Shown: positions 21,906-32,657, counted from the first letter of the stretch. The stretch is 34,273 bases of DNA from Botryllus schlosseri (GCA_000444245.1 KE605077.1:1-34273); one strand, 5' to 3'. Notes: a model not told the origin generated them from the sequence alone. Numbers and translations are program-made.

Positions 21906-22542
21906 TAGGGCTGTTCAAAAAATTTTTTCCTACAAATTTCACTGGCTACTTGATAAAATTGTAAGGTTGGTTAAAAAAAACGCTGCACACCCACTTTATC
22001 TCAATTCCAACCGGTAGAAACGAAATTCGTGCAGTAGAAAGTTTTGAATTTATCATTAAAAACAAAAAAATAAAATTTCGAAATTTTTCTGCCGACCCCA
22101 TAAAATTGTTAGGCTGTCAGTAGGGATGATGCACACCAAATTTGGCTCAATCCCATCCACTAGAAGCGAAGTTATTGCAGTAGAAAAATTTGGATTTGAA
22201 TAAAATGTATTTACGGTGACTAACTCTTTGATTATTATAAAATCATGGATTTAGAAATTTTTCTTCTGCAATAACTACGCTTCTAGTGGATGGAATTGAG
22301 CCAAATTCGGTGCGTATCATCTCTACTGACAGCCTAACAATTTTATGGGGTCGGCAGAAAAATTTTGAAATTCGATTCTTTTTGATTTTAATGATAAATT
22401 CAGAACTTTCTACTGCAAGAAAATCGCTTCTACTAATTGGAATGGAGCCAAAGTGGGTGTGCAGCGTTTTTCTAACCAACCTAACAATTTTATCAAGTAG
22501 CCAGTGAAATCTGAAGGAAATTTTTTTTTTTGAACAGCCGTA
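21906..22542. mobile_element. Fold-back hAT MITE (TAGGGCTGTTC subfamily), full length
   Basis: The left end is TAGGGCTGTTCAAAAAATTT; the right end reads inward TACGGCTGTTCAAAAAAAAA. Two arms of about 300 bases each hold two units with the ccaaatttggctcaat-type word. The central part has aataaaatgtatttacggtg. Flanks atatgctc and aattgcta only partly agree. It is nested in 21799-23180. Confidence 0.83.
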
Positions 22543-22562
22543 AATTGCTACTTGCCAATAAG

Positions 22563-22801
22563 ACTTATATTTATACAATTGAATAGTATATTCATATTGG
22601 AATGAACTCAAATATTTTCGGCTGACGCTTGTCAGGGGTAATCGTCAGCAACTAGTAGAGAATCGGAGAGAACATTGTATATCGACAAAATATGACGTCA
22701 CCGACTCGAAATTTCGAGTAACGATCTCCCCTGACGAGTGTCAGCCGAAAACAGTCGGGTTCATTTCGATATGAATATATCATTAAATTGTATAATGAAG
22801 T
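22563..22801. mobile_element. Inverted-repeat MITE, TTGCTGACGATTACCCCTG family, most complete copy
   Basis: The left arm begins ACTTATATTTATACAATTG. The right arm, read on the minus strand, begins ACTTCATTATACAATTTAAT. Both arms carry ATTTTCGGCTGAC...GTCAGGGG, whose ends form a small hairpin of their own. The centre contains tcgaaatttcga. The superfamily is not determined. Confidence 0.7.
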
Positions 22802-23180
22802 TCTGTACCTTCGAGAAGCTCTTCACTTATATTTATCTATGAGAATTATAGTTGATTGGTCATGGTCATATCACAGCAGCCAAAATATATATGTTTCGTA
22901 GCTACATACGTTAGTTGAAATGATAGTTGTGTGATGTCGTGGTCATCCCACAGCATTGTCACACAGGTGTGGTTAGGAAAATACCAAATTATCTTTATGC
23001 CGTGTAGATCGGGCATTATTTCCTTTGTGGTCTGATAAAAGGTACGTATCGGAACTTACCACTTACCACATTATCCGTTCTCTTATGACATCACGATGTG
23101 TCATACTTGAATACTCGACTCGAAGCCTAATGCTCGGTTCAGAACAGACGTACTCGGGTACTCGATTTTGTCCAGCCCTA

Positions 23181-24673
23181 GCGTTAACACATTATTGCTC
23201 TTTGTAATCGACATTTTCAAACATCGGTATGTTAACTTCACTGTTAAGAGTAAGTCACTTTGTTTTGTCCTTGCATTATCAGGATTTGTGTCTGAGTCAA
23301 CAGCAGAAATTTCAATCGAGCCATATAGTTGATATGTTCTTCTAAATGCCCAAGCTCAACTATGTTATGGCTATTTTGTGCCTGAATAAGCTACACACGT
23401 TGGCAAGGTAGCCGCAGACGTGATTCCCAAAGGATGATCTGCTTTTGTTTCTCCTTGATGATGTATTTCAATGTTGCTCTTCCGCGGACCCCAGTTTAAG
23501 AACCCTGGGACTTGGCCCAGTCTAGATGCGTTCTGTGTAATTTGATCAAATCCGTTGTGTCAGCATAATGTTGGTTCCGCTTAGACACATTTATAAGATT
23601 TTATACAGTTTTTGTGCATCTCAATGGAGTAAACTTTTTCATTTCTTTTTGGTTCAGTTGTGACTATTGGAACTACCTGAATTTCAACAACTACTAACTA
23701 AGTTTCTGTTAGACACTGATTGCATTTAGCAGTTCAATTTCGAGAACATTTTTAGCAATCATTTGTATGTTATTATTCCTGTGAACATACAGGTAAAAAT
23801 GTAGCAGGATAAGTTTTTTGTTGAAGCGCATCTTACAATCATCTGGTTGCACGCAAAGTAAGCTCGCAGCAACACAATATCCAAAATACCAAGTTGTAAA
23901 GCTGAGTTTTGTGTGTCTTTAGGTTTAAAATTTCTCGTCAGCCTTGTTGCTGTTCGGTACGATAGTATTGATGCCAATTATGCAAAACTTCATAGTTAAT
24001 CAAGTTGTAAATAAGGATGATTATTGTCTTTGTAATGTTGTTGAGCACACAATTCATCAACTCTGCACTGGCAACTGGCTCTACGTTTTTTTCTGAAAAT
24101 TCAAGTCTACGCATCGCTTCGAATCCCCTGAGAAGACAACCAATTCAGCAATCTTACATATTAGTGTCGACTTTTGTGTATGTATTATGTTGTTTATCTG
24201 TGTCGGAGGGGTCACTGCGCCGATGGAAATGTGGAATTTTACAAACATCAACAAAAACTTGGATGCTAAATCTTGTAGGCTTGTTTTAATGTTTTGCGAC
24301 GAAATGCGTTCGAGCGCAAATGAATTTTTGGATATGAATCGAGAGAAATGGATTGTTTTCAATTCCATATACGATTTGATGGTGAAGATGTAATTTTGAT
24401 CAACTGATTCCACTGTCAACCTAGGAGGCTTGCCGTAATTTTTCATACTGTATTGTGTGTGACGCTTGATTATGTGTAGGTGTGTTTGTGTTTACTGTCG
24501 TTGTGTTTGCATTTTTTCACTCAAGTTTGCGTTCCATTCCGTGTTCCATTTTCAGCAAATCTCGGAATTTCTTCTGTAAGCTTTGCAACATCAAAGTTCG
24601 TTTCAAGAACTGACAACGTTTTGTATCATTTCGTAATTTGACGTGTCGCCATTTATTCATTGCCAGCTCAGTA
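23181..24673. other. Intergenic region without recognised gene
   Basis: Frames at 24017-24289 and 24187-24393 (plus) and 24081-24446 (minus, 121 codons) overlap one another. None shows a domain, signal or splice context that I can support. A single-exon or UTR role is possible but unproven. Confidence 0.4.
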
Positions 24674-25529
24674 ATTCGAATCGAGTACTGAAATAATACG
24701 ATCCTTGCCACTAACTTATCAACGAGAATTATAGTTCCGATACTATTTTTCACTGTGGGAGGCTGTAGACCTCGATTGGTCGTATCGCAGCGTACAGAAC
24801 TTGGTTTAAAGCTTTACAGACATTAGGGAAAATGACGTATCTGTGACGTCGTGATTGACCCGCAGTAGGGTTGTTCAAAAATAACTTTTTTTCGGGATTT
24901 TGCGGATTCACCGATTAAATTGTTGGTTTACCTAAAAAAAGACTGTACACCAAATTTGGCTAAATTTTAACCAGCCGAAGCCGCGGCAGGGCCAATTGAA
25001 ATTTTTCAATATATTAAAAAAAATGAAAATTAATTTTTCAAATTTTACTGTCAACCCCTTGAAATAGTGAAGTTGCCTAAAACGACGATGCATATCGGTT
25101 TTTGCTCGCTTCCAGCCGGTAGAAGCGTAGTTGTTGCAGTTAAAACTTGGGGATATGCAAAAATAGCGTCGATGGTGGGTAATCCCAGTATTATTGATGG
25201 CAGACTCGAATAGCTTCGCTTCTACGGGTTGGAATTGCCTCAAAATTCTTTTGCGTCGTTTTTGTAGTCAACTTGACGATTTTATGGGGTTTGAACCAAG
25301 TTCTGTACGCTCCGATACGACCGGTCGGGGTTTCAAAGCTTCCACAGTGGAAACAGCAGTGGGCATACTTGAAAAAAACATAAAAATACCTTTATTGCGA
25401 TGTAGATCTGGTATTAGATTCCATGTGGCAGCTTAAAAGATGCACATTTGAAGTTTCCAAACCTGTCCTATCCAATGATACTGGACTCGGAATCGAACTA
25501 CTCGAAGCACTCGATTTTGCGCAGCCTTA
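24674..25529. mobile_element. Probable hAT-like element related to 21799-23180, with insertion
   Basis: Its right end on the minus strand reads AAGGCTGCGCAAAATCGAGT, close to TAGGGCTGGACAAAATCGAG. The interior shares gagaattatagtt and gtgatgtcgtggtc-like words with 22840-22950. cgtacagaacttggttt (24802-24818) is inverted near 25297-25313. A fold-back MITE begins inside it at 24866. The left end was not found. Confidence 0.45.
24866..25292. mobile_element. Fold-back hAT MITE, right arm shortened
   Basis: The left end TAGGGTTGTTCAAAAATAAC is intact, followed by two left-arm units (ccaaatttggctaaatttta, atgcatatcggtttttgctc) and part of a right unit (agcttcgcttctacgggttg). It stops at atggggttt without the right terminus. 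Confidence 0.68.
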
Positions 25530-25624
25530 TTTGCGTGTCAGTAGCCATCAACTCTGTTGTTCTTGACAATAATGTCAGCTGGCTGGGCATCGGTCTTCAA
25601 TCATTTTCGTATCGATAACGATAT

Positions 25625-25635
25625 CGTTTTTTCAG
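25625..25635 (+). promoter_or_regulatory. Acceptor-like site just upstream of the WDR55 start
   Basis: cgttttttcag ends 35 bases before the WDR55 ATG. It could be the acceptor of a 5' UTR intron or a spliced-leader trans-splice site (trans-splicing occurs in tunicates and some other phyla). The sequence alone cannot decide. Confidence 0.4.
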
Positions 25636-25670
25636 ATAATTTCAATCGTATATATATAATATAGCGTAAA

Positions 25671-28600
25671 ATGAGTAGTTCGGAAAGCGAGGACAGCGAG
25701 ATGTCTGAAAAGGAGGAGGACACCCAAGTGGCACCCCGTCCTTTGTCGATCAAACATGACGACGATATTTCGGACTTTGTGATCCACCCTTCGGAGGACG
25801 GACGTGTCGCGGTCGCGGACATGAACGGATATTTGAATATGTAAGCAGACTTGCGCAATTTGATTACACTAGTTGTCTAATTAGATTAAGTTTTGCAAAG
25901 TGCCGATAATTTAATTCTAATCTGATTTGTGAAATGTTTCTGTACTCCAATTTCAATTCCAATCTACTTCCTGGTTTTCCAGAAAATGCCACAGGAGAAC
26001 TGTATTGTAGGGGTGTTCAAAATGACTATTTTTCTCAAATTGTTCTGGCTACTTTATAAAATTGTTAGGTTACCTAATTTAAGCCTACACACCAAATTTG
26101 GCTCAATTCCAGCCAGTAGCCGCATTGCTACAGAAGAAAGTTTCAAAAACATTCAAAATTTTCTGCTCACCCCAGGGTTGTAACCAAGTCACAAGACTCC
26201 GAGTCACAAGTCAATCTCACTTTTATAGTTTTGACTCGAGTAAAGTCGAGCCAATTTCAATTCACCACCGAGTCCAAGTCAGCGAGCAGACGGTCGAGTC
26301 CAAGTCATTGTGTTGACTGCCTAGTTTCCAGTTAAAGTCTTGTTAAATCCACTTTTATAACTCCGTTTGGTGATATCGAATGGTTTGCATTCATAATATA
26401 CTAATTTCCCTCATTTTTAGCAGTTTCTGGTCGCAATTTCAAGTATCAATACCAATAGACGAAATCCCAATAATGTGGTTACCTTACTATTCTTCGAAAT
26501 TACAACGAAATGTCGGTCTTGGCCATATGAGTCTCGAGTCATATGACTTGATTCGAGTCATGCGTAATGACTCGAGTCCAAGTCGAGTCAATACACAGAT
26601 TGACTCGAGTCGAGTCATTTCCGTATTTTGAGAAAATGACTCCAGTCAAGTCGAGTCATCAGTAAATCGTGACTCGAGTCGAGTCATGACTCGAGTCATT
26701 ACAACCCTGCTTCTCCCCATGAAAGTGTTATGTTGTCTACAGAAACGATGTTCACCAAATTTGGCTCAATTCCAACCAGTGGAAGCGGTGTTGTTGCCGT
26801 CGAAAACTTTGGATTATCAATAAAATGGTATTTACGGTGACCAATTCTTGAATTATTTATTTTAGGTGTGCCCACCGTAAATAGTATTTTATTCAAACCC
26901 AAATTTTTCGACGGCAATAACTCTGCTTCCACTGCTTGGAATTGAGCCAAATTTGGTGAACATCATTTCTACAGACAACCTAACACTTGAATTTTCTAAT
27001 TATTCATTGTTATGTAATGAATAGAAACTTTCTTCTCCTGTAGCAATGCGGCTACTGGCTGGAATTGAACCAAATTTGGTGTGTAGGCTCAAATTAGGTA
27101 ACCTAACAATTTTATCAAGTAGCCAGAACAATTTGAGAAAAAAAAGTCATTTTTGAACACCCCTACTCTATGGTGCTAAGCGAGCTGGGATTGGTGTTAA
27201 GGCATTTGCTGTTCTCATACTTACGAGAAAGAACCATGCTTGGATATGAACTGAACTTGATTTCTTGTTACTTCGGAATTTGATTAAATTTCCAAGTGTC
27301 TGCGAATTCCGTCATTCTGAAATCTAATTTGAAAAAATGTGTAGCTACAATTCCAATTCTTATCGAATTTTATAATGCCGATGATTTTCTGGTTGTCCAA
27401 CATTGTGCGTGAACAACGATTTCTCCGACCGAGTGTAATTTTGTAGTTTCATCACGGTATTTGCAATTTCGGCTAAACCATTATTGAGGTTTCTGCGTTC
27501 TGCAAGTTTCAATATACTTTCTTTGAAATATGAATACAATTTACTGAGATGATGGGCTCTTAGACATTTCTCTCCTACCCGTGCATGTCATAAGACAGTC
27601 GGTAGGCCTATTCAATCTACATGCCAAATTTTCTAGATGTAGAGGTCAGTAATAGAAATTCAGTCAGTATATCCCGCTTACAAATATCAGTACTTTGATT
27701 CAAATCGAGACTGATATTACAAGTCCGATATTACAAGTTTTCTGCTACATACTCGCACGCCAACACAACACAATTCATACGAGATGTGCACTTTATTAAA
27801 TAATATTTTTTCTTTCAGGTACAAGTTTGACGTAGAACAGGAGGCGGAATCTGTGATGAGAAAAAGATTAAGCAAACAACCGTTGCGCTGCCTGTGTTAC
27901 AATCAAGGCGGAGATGGTTAGTTTTTGTCACCTGTGTCAATAATTTTAACAAAATACTAAAATCTGCACGACCAATACTCACGTCCCACACTATTATGAA
28001 GCCATGGTAGGTTGCTGTTAAATATGATTTTAATACAAATTTGAAGGAGCGTGTACTTTTTAGTATCTCAGCAGTCAGCACGCTACGAGGACTAGCCTAT
28101 AAACATCAGGGTATCTTTCTTCAAATTTTACTGGTTGTTCTATAAAATTGTTAAGTTGTCTAAGAAACGATGCATAACAAATTTGGAGTTATTGGATCTA
28201 AAAGTCATTAGCGGTAGGTTAAAGTAATAAAGATTGCCGACTTTGTGGGTTTTGGTATTTCCTCTCAAGTCCTCCCTTGTCAAAACGAAAACCGATGTCC
28301 TCGTTGTGCATTAGCATGACACTGGTAGCAATTAGTGAATGGCGGAAACTTGAAATAGTAAGGATTTCTGCGTAATATGACTCGTATGTGTCTTACTTGT
28401 CGTCTGTTACATAATGGTCGATGCGCATGCAGTGCCTCAATGCTCTCTCGCATGTTTTGCAATTGTCACCTATACTGGCATATGAGCTTATTAATGGCCG
28501 CACTGTTTCCTAGTGTAATTTTCATTTCTAGGAATCTTTGTTGCTGGCAAGAAGGGAAGTCTTCGTTTGTTCGACACTGAGCAGGAAAAATGCTCGCTTG

Positions 28601-31600
28601 TATTGATGAGTAGCGACAGGTGGGATTTGAAAAATTGGTCTTCCGATCGTAATCGAAATCTATGGAAATGCATATTTATCGCTCGGTCATGATGTAATTT
28701 TCTACACAGCAACCGCATTTATTACGGAAGCTGGGAACTTTTTTGCTCTTCGGTTGAGTTTTAAAATTGAATCCTTTTTGCGTTCCAGACTTCGAAAAAC
28801 GCAAATTTTCAACGTTGAAAATTTATTGCAGATCTTACACTGTAGGGTAGGGCTGTTCAAAAAAAAACTTTTTCTTCAGATTTCACTGACTTCTTGATAA
28901 AATTGTTAGGTTGATTAATAAAACGCTGCACACCAACTTTGACTCTGGACATTCTAACCAGTAGCAGCGAGATTCGTGCAGTAGAAAGTTTTGAATTTAT
29001 CATTAAAAAATGAAAAAAATAAAATATCAAATTTTTTCTGCCGAACCCATTAAACTGTTAGGCTGACAGTAGAGACGATGCACACCAAATTTGGCTCAAT
29101 TCAAACCGCTAGAAGCGAAGTTATTGCAGTAGAAAAATTTGGATTCGAATAAAATAGTATTTACGGTGGTACTGACTCTTTAATTATTTATTATAAAATC
29201 ATGGAATTAGAAATTTTTTGAACAGCCCTACTGTAGGGTCTCTAGATAGTTCCCATCGCTGTGATTGATGAACTTGATTTTTTTCAATTTTGATGAGGGG
29301 TCTAGACTTTTCTTAACTTTTCTCAACTTTTTTGACCTCGCGGGACGGGTAAAACTTCAGAACAAATGTTGCGTACCGGCGTTCCCTCAAGAATCAAAAT
29401 GTCATTGCAATGTGTGCTCCTCAAAACCTTCATTCACTGCCATTACTGACGTTTTTGTGTATCTTCTTTTCGATGAAATGCAAACGCTCTTCGCCGCCCT
29501 CTATTATACCGTTAATATCGCTAAATTGTGATGTCTAAAATGAGTGAATTTTTTTGAAAAATTTTTTTTTTGTCAATATCACTGCCCTTGAACGAATTGT
29601 GCTAATTTTTAGCAGTTTCACGCAACACTTGCAGAATTGTGATGAAGTAAACCCTGAACTCTGCCGTAATATGACACCATGCCGAAAAATAATATCCAAA
29701 TTTCTGAATCTGAATTTAGACCACCTCTTTTTACAGCCCTTCGTACTCTGTCTGCGTGGTGGACAAAAATCTGGTTGCAAGCGGCGATGACGATGGCACA
29801 TTAAAAGTGAGTAGATATTCTTGTAATATTACAGTTGCGATTTCTCAGGCCAACGATTTATATCGAGCGCGCCAGGCCTTGTTGGAGATGCGAATCGTTT
29901 AGGCTTGTCGTTAACGCGGTAAATTTGCGAAGATTGCCTCATGTGCAGCAATCAACGACCTAATTTCGCTCGTGTACAAATGGCAAACTAACTCAGCAGG
30001 ATATCTCGTGCTGCTTGCAGCGCTGACAAATCTCGCTAATCGGCAGTGCGCAACACTGATAATACGAATTACTGGCTGAATGCGATTCGCGATTAAAAAC
30101 AAACATGAAGAAAGGTATGATTTCAAGTTTTATTTCGAGGGAGATTTTTTCCTAGACTTGTACCCATGCGTAATGCGCAGCCCCGATTTTAGGACAGAAA
30201 ATCGGTTAAATTTTGCGCATTATACACAGAAAATTACGGCATATTCTGAAGATCTTTTGCATTTATTCACGCTATCGTCTGATTTCAGGTATGGGATGTT
30301 CGGAAGGGTAAGGTTCCTATTATGGAAGAGGCCCGGAGCCACGATTTCATCAGTTGTTTGGCCGTCGACTCGAGGGGGAAGTTTCTGTTTGCCACCAGCG
30401 GCGACGGAACGTTATCGACGTTCAACATCAAGCGGAGAAAGTTCATCGTGCAGTCTGAAAACGCGGAGCACGACATGAACTGCGTGTCCGTTATCAAGGT
30501 CGGTGTCGTTAAGCGTGTAATGTTGATTTGAGAATAACAAGAGGTGTTCGAACTAGTCTTTGGGATGCGAGCAGAAGTAGAAGTAGGCTTGAGAGGAGGG
30601 TTGTAACCAAGTCGCAAGGCTCCGAGTCACAAGTCATTTTCAATTCACCACCGAGTCACCACAAGTCAGCGATCAGAGGGTCGAGTCTGAGTCATGGTAT
30701 TATGACTCAAGTATGAGTCCAAGTCATTGTGTTAACTGCTCAGTTTCCAGTTGAAGTCTTGTTAATCATTTTTTATAACTCTGTTTCATGATATCGAATG
30801 GTCCACATTTGAAATATACTAATTTTCCCCACTTTTAGCAGTTTCTGGTCGTATTTTCAAGTACGGTACCAGTACCAATAGACGAAATCCCAGTAGTGTG
30901 GTAACTTTACTATTCTTCGAAATTACAATGAAATGTCGGGTCTTTGCCGTCTGAGTCACGAGTCATATGACTTGGTTCGAGTCATGTGCAATGACTTCTA
31001 GTCGAGTCAAGTCGAGTCATAAAAAAATCGTGACTCGAGTCGGACAACCTTGGTTGTAACCGTAACCAAATCACAGTGTTCCGCGTCACAAGTCACTTAG
31101 ACGAGTCATTTTCAACTCACCACCGAGTCAAGTCCGAGTCCAAATCAGTGAGTAGAGGGTCGAGTACGAGCCACAGTGTTTTGACTCGAGTCCAAGTCAT
31201 TATGTTCACTGTTCAGTTTTCAGTTCAATCCTGTTCAACCCACTTTTTTCTACTCTGCTCGAGTGATATAGAATGGCTCACATTCATAATAAAGTAAAGT
31301 GCGTGTTTCGTCTATCAGTACTGATACTTGAAAATGGGGCCAGAACAGGGTTGTAATGACTCGAGTCAGACTCGAATAACGATTTTCCGAAGACTCGAGT
31401 CATTTTCTCAAAATACGGAAATGACTCGACTCGAGTCAATGTGTGTATTGACTCGACTTGGATTCGAGTCATTACGCATGACTCGAACCAAGTCATATGA
31501 CTCGAGACTCAGACAGCCAAGAGCGACGTTTCATTGTCATTTCGAATAGTAGTAAAGTATAACCAACCTATTGAGAGTTCATATATTGGTACTGGCACTT

Positions 31601-32316
31601 GAAAATGCGACCAGAAACTATATTAAAAGTGAGGAAAATCAGTATATTATAAATGCGAACCATTCGATATCACCAAACCGAGTTATAAAAAGTGGGTTTA
31701 ACAAGACTTTATCTGGAAACTGAGCAGTCAACACAATGACTTAGACTCAAGTCGTAATACTATGACTCGGACTCGAACCTTGCTCGATGACATGGACTCG
31801 GAACTTGACTCGAGTCAAAACTAAAAAAGTGAGATTGACTTATGACTCGGAGCCTTGTGACTTGGTTACAACCCTGCTACAAAGTGAATTCTATTGCCCA
31901 GAAAACTGTTCAATAGACCGTAACGGCTTTAGTAAGTTGTGCAAGCAGGCAATACCTACTGCTCAAGCACTCCAAAAAAGCAGGAGTACTTTGTTGCGAA
32001 CCAGTGACCACGTCTGGGTATCAGACTGAAGCGTAGATGGGTAAAAGTGTATCTAATGTGTGGTGTGTTGAGTTGAATATTTGTTGATGACCCATTGTGA
32101 TCCAACGATGTTGGTGAATTGCTTTGAGAATGGTTGTTTGTTACAGGATAATAAGAAAGTGGTTGTCGGAACCAGCGAAGGCATCATGCTGTTTTTCAAT
32201 TGGGAAGAATTCGCAGCTCCTTCTGATAGGTTTCCTGGTCATCGGTCTTCGGTCGAGTGTATAGTTCCAATCAGTCAAGACATCGTCTGCACCGGTTCTT
32301 TGGATGGTTCCATACG
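25671..32316 (+). CDS. WDR55: WD repeat-containing protein 55, first six coding exons (3'-partial)
   Basis: Exons 25671-25840, 27819-27916, 28532-28619, 29737-29806, 30289-30498 and 32147-32316 join in frame to 268 complete residues. The last exon ends after two bases of an Arg codon, so the gene continues beyond the window. Human WDR55 has 383 residues, so about 115 are missing. Residues 1-20 are Ser/Glu/Asp-rich (MSSSESEDSEMSEKEEDTQV). WD-propeller blades follow: DDISDFVIHPSEDGRVAVAD, GIFVAGKKGSLRLFDTEQ, VASGDDDGTLKVWDVRKG, the hallmark SGDGTLSTFNIKRRKF (about 181-196), VVVGTSEGIMLFFNWEEF and CTGSLDGSIR. WDR55 is a nucleolar protein needed for rRNA processing and ribosome biogenesis, with a yeast relative Jip5 (family knowledge). 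Every intron of the visible part except the fourth (29807-30288) carries or may carry repeat copies. The second intron's copy is doubtful. Confidence 0.95.
26008..27165. mobile_element. Fold-back hAT MITE (TAGGGGTGTTC subfamily) split by another element
   Basis: The left end TAGGGGTGTTCAAAATGACT and the right end, TAGGGGTGTTCAAAAATGAC on the minus strand, form the terminal repeats. Flanks ctgtattg and ctctatgg match at 6 of 8 bases. Without the insert at 26173-26709 the element is about 620 bases. The centre carries tatttacggtgacc and its near inverse. It lies in WDR55 intron 1. Confidence 0.85.
26173..26709 (+). mobile_element. GACTCGAGTC-rich hAT-like MITE nested in a fold-back MITE
   Basis: The ends are CAGGGTTGTAACCAAG and, on the minus strand, CAGGGTTGTAATGACTCG. 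It is 537 bases long and closely alike to 20938-21461. Flanks gctcaccc and cttctccc agree at 5 of 8 bases. Inserted into the left arm of 26008-27165, so it is younger than that element. Confidence 0.85.
27166..27818 (+). other. Remainder of WDR55 intron 1
   Basis: AT-rich, no recognised repeat or gene. Short direct repeat ctgatattacaagt / cgatattacaagtt near 27710-27740. Confidence 0.5.
28108..28195. mobile_element. Possible decayed left arm of a fold-back MITE
   Basis: Shares ttcaaattttactgg, ctataaaattgttaagttgt and aaacgatgca in the family order, but neither terminus is preserved. In WDR55 intron 27917-28531. Confidence 0.4.
28848..29230. mobile_element. Internally deleted fold-back hAT MITE with perfect target duplication
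   Basis: The left end TAGGGCTGTTCAAAAAAAAA is followed by a complete left arm. The right arm is missing except for the last bases (tttttgaacagcccta). ctgtaggg is exact at 28840-28847 and 29231-29238. Length 383 against about 637 for the intact relative at 21906. It lies in WDR55 intron 28620-29736. Confidence 0.9.
30596..31052 (+). mobile_element. GACTCGAGTC-rich element, shortened copy
   Basis: Starts GAGGGTTGTAACCAAGTCGC and ends ctcgagtcggacaaccttg. It is 457 bases, lacking part of both GAGTC-rich blocks compared with 20938-21461. It is followed head-to-tail by another copy with almost no spacer. In WDR55 intron 30499-32146. Confidence 0.75.
31049..31300 (+). mobile_element. Left half of a GACTCGAGTC-rich element
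   Basis: Begins cttggttgtaacc and runs to the family interior (gaatggctcacattcataat), then breaks into sequence matching the family in the opposite orientation (31306-31345, tcgtctatcagtactgatac). This makes an inverted junction. Confidence 0.65.
31346..31876 (-). mobile_element. Complete GACTCGAGTC-rich element in minus orientation
   Basis: Begins CAGGGTTGTAATGACTCGAG and ends ...gacttggttacaaccctg. It is 531 bases, the reverse complement of the 20938-21461 arrangement. Flanking 8-base words do not match, so it may have arrived by rearrangement rather than simple insertion, or the flanks have decayed. Confidence 0.82.
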
Positions 32317-32397
32317 GTAAATCTGTGGTTTCATGCCGAATATCGAATATGCACGAGTTTGGTTGTGATCTAGTTATGAGATTCTTGTAAATAGTAA

Positions 32398-32446
32398 AGC
32401 TGGGCACAATGTTTGAGTACTAGAGTCCGAGTTGAGTACTGCCGGT
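32398..32446. repeat. Short hAT-like terminal fragment with GAGTACT words
   Basis: gctgggcacaatgtttgagt followed by actagagtccgag resembles the right end of 21799-23180. Too short to classify firmly. Confidence 0.3.
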
Positions 32447-32657
32447 CAGACGGTCGTCCAAAGATAACCCTGGCATGTATGTCATAAATATAAGTATATG
32501 TTGTAAAACGTTTAATGACGGGTAGTGTAGTGCTATGCGTTAACAGTATAATACATACGCACGCGCTCGATATGGCCAAATAACTTGGATCGTTTTCTGT
32601 ATTTCATGTGACGCAGTATTTCACGTAGTGGTACTTGGCTATACTTAGATTGGATAT

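Larger units (their letters stand above)
21799..23180. mobile_element. hAT-like element carrying two nested MITEs
   Basis: The left end TAGGGCTGGGGATGATGATT and the right end, TAGGGCTGGACAAAATCGAG on the minus strand, share the TAGGGCTGG start. The flanks gtgttaac (21791-21798) and gcgttaac (23181-23188) match at 7 of 8 bases. Inside lie 21906-22542 and 22563-22801, which leaves about 500 bases of the original element. Subterminal words are GAGTACTCGA-like. Confidence 0.75.

Noticed and set aside
24081-24446. 121-codon minus-strand frame upstream of WDR55
   Set aside because: Overlaps two plus-strand frames of similar length; no motif or start context supports any of them.
29265-29531. Plus-strand 88-codon frame within WDR55 intron
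   Set aside because: Lies between well-defined exons 3 and 4 and has no recognisable domain.
20938-31876. GAGTC-rich tracts as a CRISPR array or satellite
   Set aside because: The words are not separated by regular unique spacers and the blocks have transposon-like termini with a target duplication.
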